From Myxococcales bacterium (lineage in GTDB: Bacteria > Myxococcota_A > Polyangia > Palsa-1104): a stretch of 34,232 nt of DNA. Each line of letters opens with the position of its first letter. Within the stretch, counting starts at the first letter, position 1. Below, in pieces: positions 32,306-34,232 of this stretch. Below the pieces are notes generated by a model that was not told the origin of the DNA, searched no databases, and saw nothing but the letters and a program-made list of their open reading frames with translations. The position numbers and the translations under genes were made by a program. Where the stretch lies: assembly GCA_028287105.1 (NCBI GenBank), contig JAQBQH010000209.1, forward strand, positions 1 to 34,232, written 5' to 3'.

Positions 32306-33216
32306 CCCGCGCGCGGGCGCTGGCGGCGCTCTCGGCGCTGCTGCTGCTGCCGGCGAGCGGCGGTCGTGCGGCGGCCGACCCGCTCGACGCGGCGTGGAGC
32401 GCTGCGACGGCGCGGCAATCGCGGCTGGTGTGGCTGACGGCGCACGACGCGCCGGCCTGCACGCGCGCGTTGGCGCAGCTGGCGACGGTGACGGTGCAGG
32501 CGACCGGCGACGCCGGGGAGCGGCTGCATAGGCTCGTCGACGCGCGCCATGAATCGGCCGAGGAGCTGCGCGCGCTGGCGCGGCTGCCCAAGATGCCAGC
32601 GGAGGTCGCTCAGGCCGCGACGCGCGCGGCGCAGCGACTCGACGCATCGCTGACGCCGCTGGCCCACGGGCGTCCGCCGGCGTTCGCGCGCGCGCGGCAG
32701 GTCTACTTCGTCACGCCCGCGCCGCCCGAGACCCGCAGCCGCGACGGCGAGGATCGCGTCGTGCGCTGGCGGAGCGGCGCTTTCCGCGAGCTCACCGACG
32801 ATGACGAGGTGGCGCGAAAGGCGACGCTCGTCTGGGTCGACGTGAGCCGCTTTCACGAAGATCAGGCGCTGCCCAAGGCGGCGTTCGATGCCGCGGTCAA
32901 GGCGCGGCTCGCCGCCGGTCCGCCGCGCGCCGAGCTGTGGACGTTCCTCGACGATCGGCTGCTGCGCGCGGCGGTCGACTCGTCGTCGCTGGCCGCGGCC
33001 AATCCGGCGGTGGCGCGCCTGTTCCAGGATGACCTGGCGGCGCTGGCGGCGCGGGCGCCGAAGAGCGACGCGCCGTCGCTGACGCGCGAGGCCGAAGCGC
33101 TCGCGCGCGAGACGGGCAAAGCGGCGGAGCTGGCCCGCAAGAGTGGGCGCGCGCAGCTGGCCGCCGAATTTTCGCATTGGCAGGAGCACGCGCGCAGCTT
33201 TACGCTCCGGCCGTGA
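32302..33216 (+). CDS. Exported hypothetical protein
   Basis: The protein has 304 residues from ATG 32302 (ATGA overlap). The signal peptide is MTRARALAALSALLLLPASG with cleavage near GRA-AA. The mature protein is Ala/Arg-rich with helical character, a conserved-looking RLVWLTAHDAPACTR segment near the N-terminus, and a middle beta-like stretch (QVYFVTPAPP, VVRWRSGAFREL, LVWVDVSRFHE). Only one Cys is in the mature chain. No family is recognised. It overlaps the M14 gene before it and the acyltransferase-like gene after it, so it belongs to the same operon. It may be a periplasmic partner of either. Confidence 0.72.
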   Translation: MTRARALAALSALLLLPASGGRAAADPLDAAWSAATARQSRLVWLTAHDAPACTRALAQLATVTVQATGDAGERLHRLVDARHESAEELRALARLPKMPAEVAQAATRAAQRLDASLTPLAHGRPPAFARARQVYFVTPAPPETRSRDGEDRVVRWRSGAFRELTDDDEVARKATLVWVDVSRFHEDQALPKAAFDAAVKARLAAGPPRAELWTFLDDRLLRAAVDSSSLAAANPAVARLFQDDLAALAARAPKSDAPSLTREAEALARETGKAAELARKSGRAQLAAEFSHWQEHARSFTLRP

Positions 33217-34232
33217 CCCTCGCGACCGTCGCGCTCACCGTCGCCGCGGCAATCGTGGGCGTGCCGCTCATCCTGGCGGCGCTTCTCGCTTCGGTCGTGA
33301 CCGGGCTCATCGTCGTGCAGCGTGTGGGCGCAGCGCGACGCATGCGGCGCTGGCCTGCGCCACCGCTCCTCGGCCCGTCGTGGCCGTGCGACTACATCGA
33401 CAAGGGTGGGCTCGCCATCACCGACGCGGCGCGCGGCTGCTCGGGCACGCCGACCTGGCTGCTCGTCGTCCGCGGCGCGCTCGACGCCGAGCATGTGCGG
33501 CGCGCCCTCGCCGATGTCGTGACCCGCTACCCATCGCTGGCGACGAAGGTGCAGCCGCTCGACGGTCCGCCGCTCGCCGCCACCCGCTTCCGCTACGCGC
33601 ACGATCCCGCGTTCACCGTCGAGCAGATCTTCGAGGCGATCGATCTGCGCAGCGATCCCTCCGCGCTGCCGGCGCTCGCGCAGGCGCTTCAGAATCGCCC
33701 GCTCGACCTGTTCACCGATCCGCCGCTGACGCTGACCCTCGTGCGCACCGCCGACGACGGCTGTCGCCTCTTCTTTCGCCAGCATCACGCGATCGCCGAC
33801 GGCCGCGCCTTCATCGGCCTGCTCGCCGACTTCGCCGCGTTCCTCGACGCCGCGCGCGCCGGCCGCCGTCCGCCTCCGGAGGCGCTGACGCCGATTCACC
33901 GTCGCGGCGAGCTCGAGCCGCTGTCGTTGACGCCGCTGCGTCGCGTCGGCTGGCGCCTCGGCGGCTACGCGAATCTGGTGCGCCGGATCTTCCGCGCGCT
34001 GGTGCGCCCGATCCTGCCGCTGTTGCAAAACCGCAACAACGACTACACCGGCGACAACGGCACCGTGCATTGGATCCTCGGCGACGACGTGCTGCCGTCG
34101 TGGAACGCGGCGCGCAAGCGGATCGGCGTCAGCCTCAATTCGCTCCTCACCGCCGCGCTCTTCTGTGCCAATCAGCGTTGGCACCGCGCGCGCGGCGTGC
34201 CGGTCGGCCGCACCAGCTCGACGCTGATCATG
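33213..34232 (+). CDS. Condensation/WS-DGAT-like acyltransferase with N-terminal membrane helix (3' end cut by window)
   Basis: An open frame begins at GTG 33213 (GTGA overlap with the preceding gene) and is still open at the window end, giving 340 residues so far. Residues about 3-36 are strongly hydrophobic (VALTVAAAIVGVPLILAALL). The remainder resembles condensation-domain or wax-ester-synthase/DGAT acyltransferases: TWLLVVRGALDAEHVRRAL, VTRYPSLATKVQPLDG, and the catalytic HHxxxDG motif as H191-H192-AIA-D196-G197. Such enzymes move acyl groups from thioesters to alcohols or amines. The membrane helix is not typical. The C-terminal half, including the second family motif region, is outside the window, so completeness cannot be judged. 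Confidence 0.82.
   Translation, partial: MTLATVALTVAAAIVGVPLILAALLASVVTGLIVVQRVGAARRMRRWPAPPLLGPSWPCDYIDKGGLAITDAARGCSGTPTWLLVVRGALDAEHVRRALADVVTRYPSLATKVQPLDGPPLAATRFRYAHDPAFTVEQIFEAIDLRSDPSALPALAQALQNRPLDLFTDPPLTLTLVRTADDGCRLFFRQHHAIADGRAFIGLLADFAAFLDAARAGRRPPPEALTPIHRRGELEPLSLTPLRRVGWRLGGYANLVRRIFRALVRPILPLLQNRNNDYTGDNGTVHWILGDDVLPSWNAARKRIGVSLNSLLTAALFCANQRWHRARGVPVGRTSSTLIM

Noticed and set aside
32862-34184. A 440-residue minus-strand open frame at the right end
   Set aside because: It is antisense to the exported unknown gene and the HHxxxDG acyltransferase, and shows no domain motifs.
1-34232. tRNA, rRNA, IS elements, integrase or phage genes
   Set aside because: None was seen in the gaps, which are all short. 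Composition looks uniform and there are no direct-repeat or terminal inverted-repeat pairs around any gene.

Overview
The window is a densely packed stretch of a high-GC bacterial chromosome, most likely from a Myxococcota/'deltaproteobacterial' lineage. The inference rests on GC-rich third codon positions, many GTG/TTG starts, stop-start overlaps of the ATGA/GTGA type, and the kinds of genes present: a MopE-type metal-binding linker, FHA and STAS regulators, a PAAR/OmpA fusion, DmdC-type acyl-CoA dehydrogenase and large lipoproteins. There is no rRNA, tRNA, IS element, integrase or CRISPR array, and no gene-free stretch longer than 150 bases. The longest gaps are 1-147 and 20413-20562.

Layout. 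(1) 148-738 (-) is a small exported beta-rich protein, divergent from a plus-strand run 796-3967: a membrane sulfatase-like enzyme, a Nudix hydrolase and an AMMECR1 protein, joined by ATGA overlaps. (2) A minus-strand block runs from 14549 down to 3980: a fused Kal-Kce lysine-fermentation enzyme, HU, an adenosine-deaminase-like enzyme, a DUF4185-like lipoprotein, then a tight envelope set (MMPL/RND exporter, LolA-like protein, large outer-membrane barrel, PhnD-like binding protein, TatT/TPR lipoprotein). (3) 14593-17111 (+) is a partner-switching cassette: two tandem receiver-like + HATPase proteins and a STAS + zinc-ribbon protein. (4) 17134-20412 (+) carries a leaderless YceI protein, two tandem membrane-anchored alpha/beta hydrolases and a Tat-exported Ntn asparaginase. 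(5) 20563-23967 (+) carries an Ala/Pro-repeat protein with a C-terminal zinc ribbon, a PafA/NPP-like phosphatase and an FHA protein. (6) 26844-23984 (-) is an acyl-CoA dehydrogenase followed by an orphan DctP. (7) 26877-34232 (+) holds a small lipoprotein, a GH25 lysozyme, a PAAR-OmpA-peptidoglycan-binding fusion, an unknown protein, an M14 carboxypeptidase, an exported unknown, and a condensation/WS-DGAT-like acyltransferase cut by the window end.

How the genes may work together. The RND/LolA-like/barrel set looks like a trans-envelope lipid or hydrophobic-solute exporter. It is joined by two binding-type proteins whose usual ABC or TRAP permeases are absent. The tandem HATPases and the STAS protein look like a duplicated RsbW/RsbV-type switch with an unusual receiver-like sensor on each kinase. 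The PAAR fusion, its coupled unknown partner, the lysozyme and the carboxypeptidase suggest a wall-directed spike/cargo island without a visible VgrG. The strongest candidates for undescribed biology are the partner-switch cassette, the PAAR island and the exporter with unpaired binding proteins. All functional statements come from reading motifs by eye; no database search was run.
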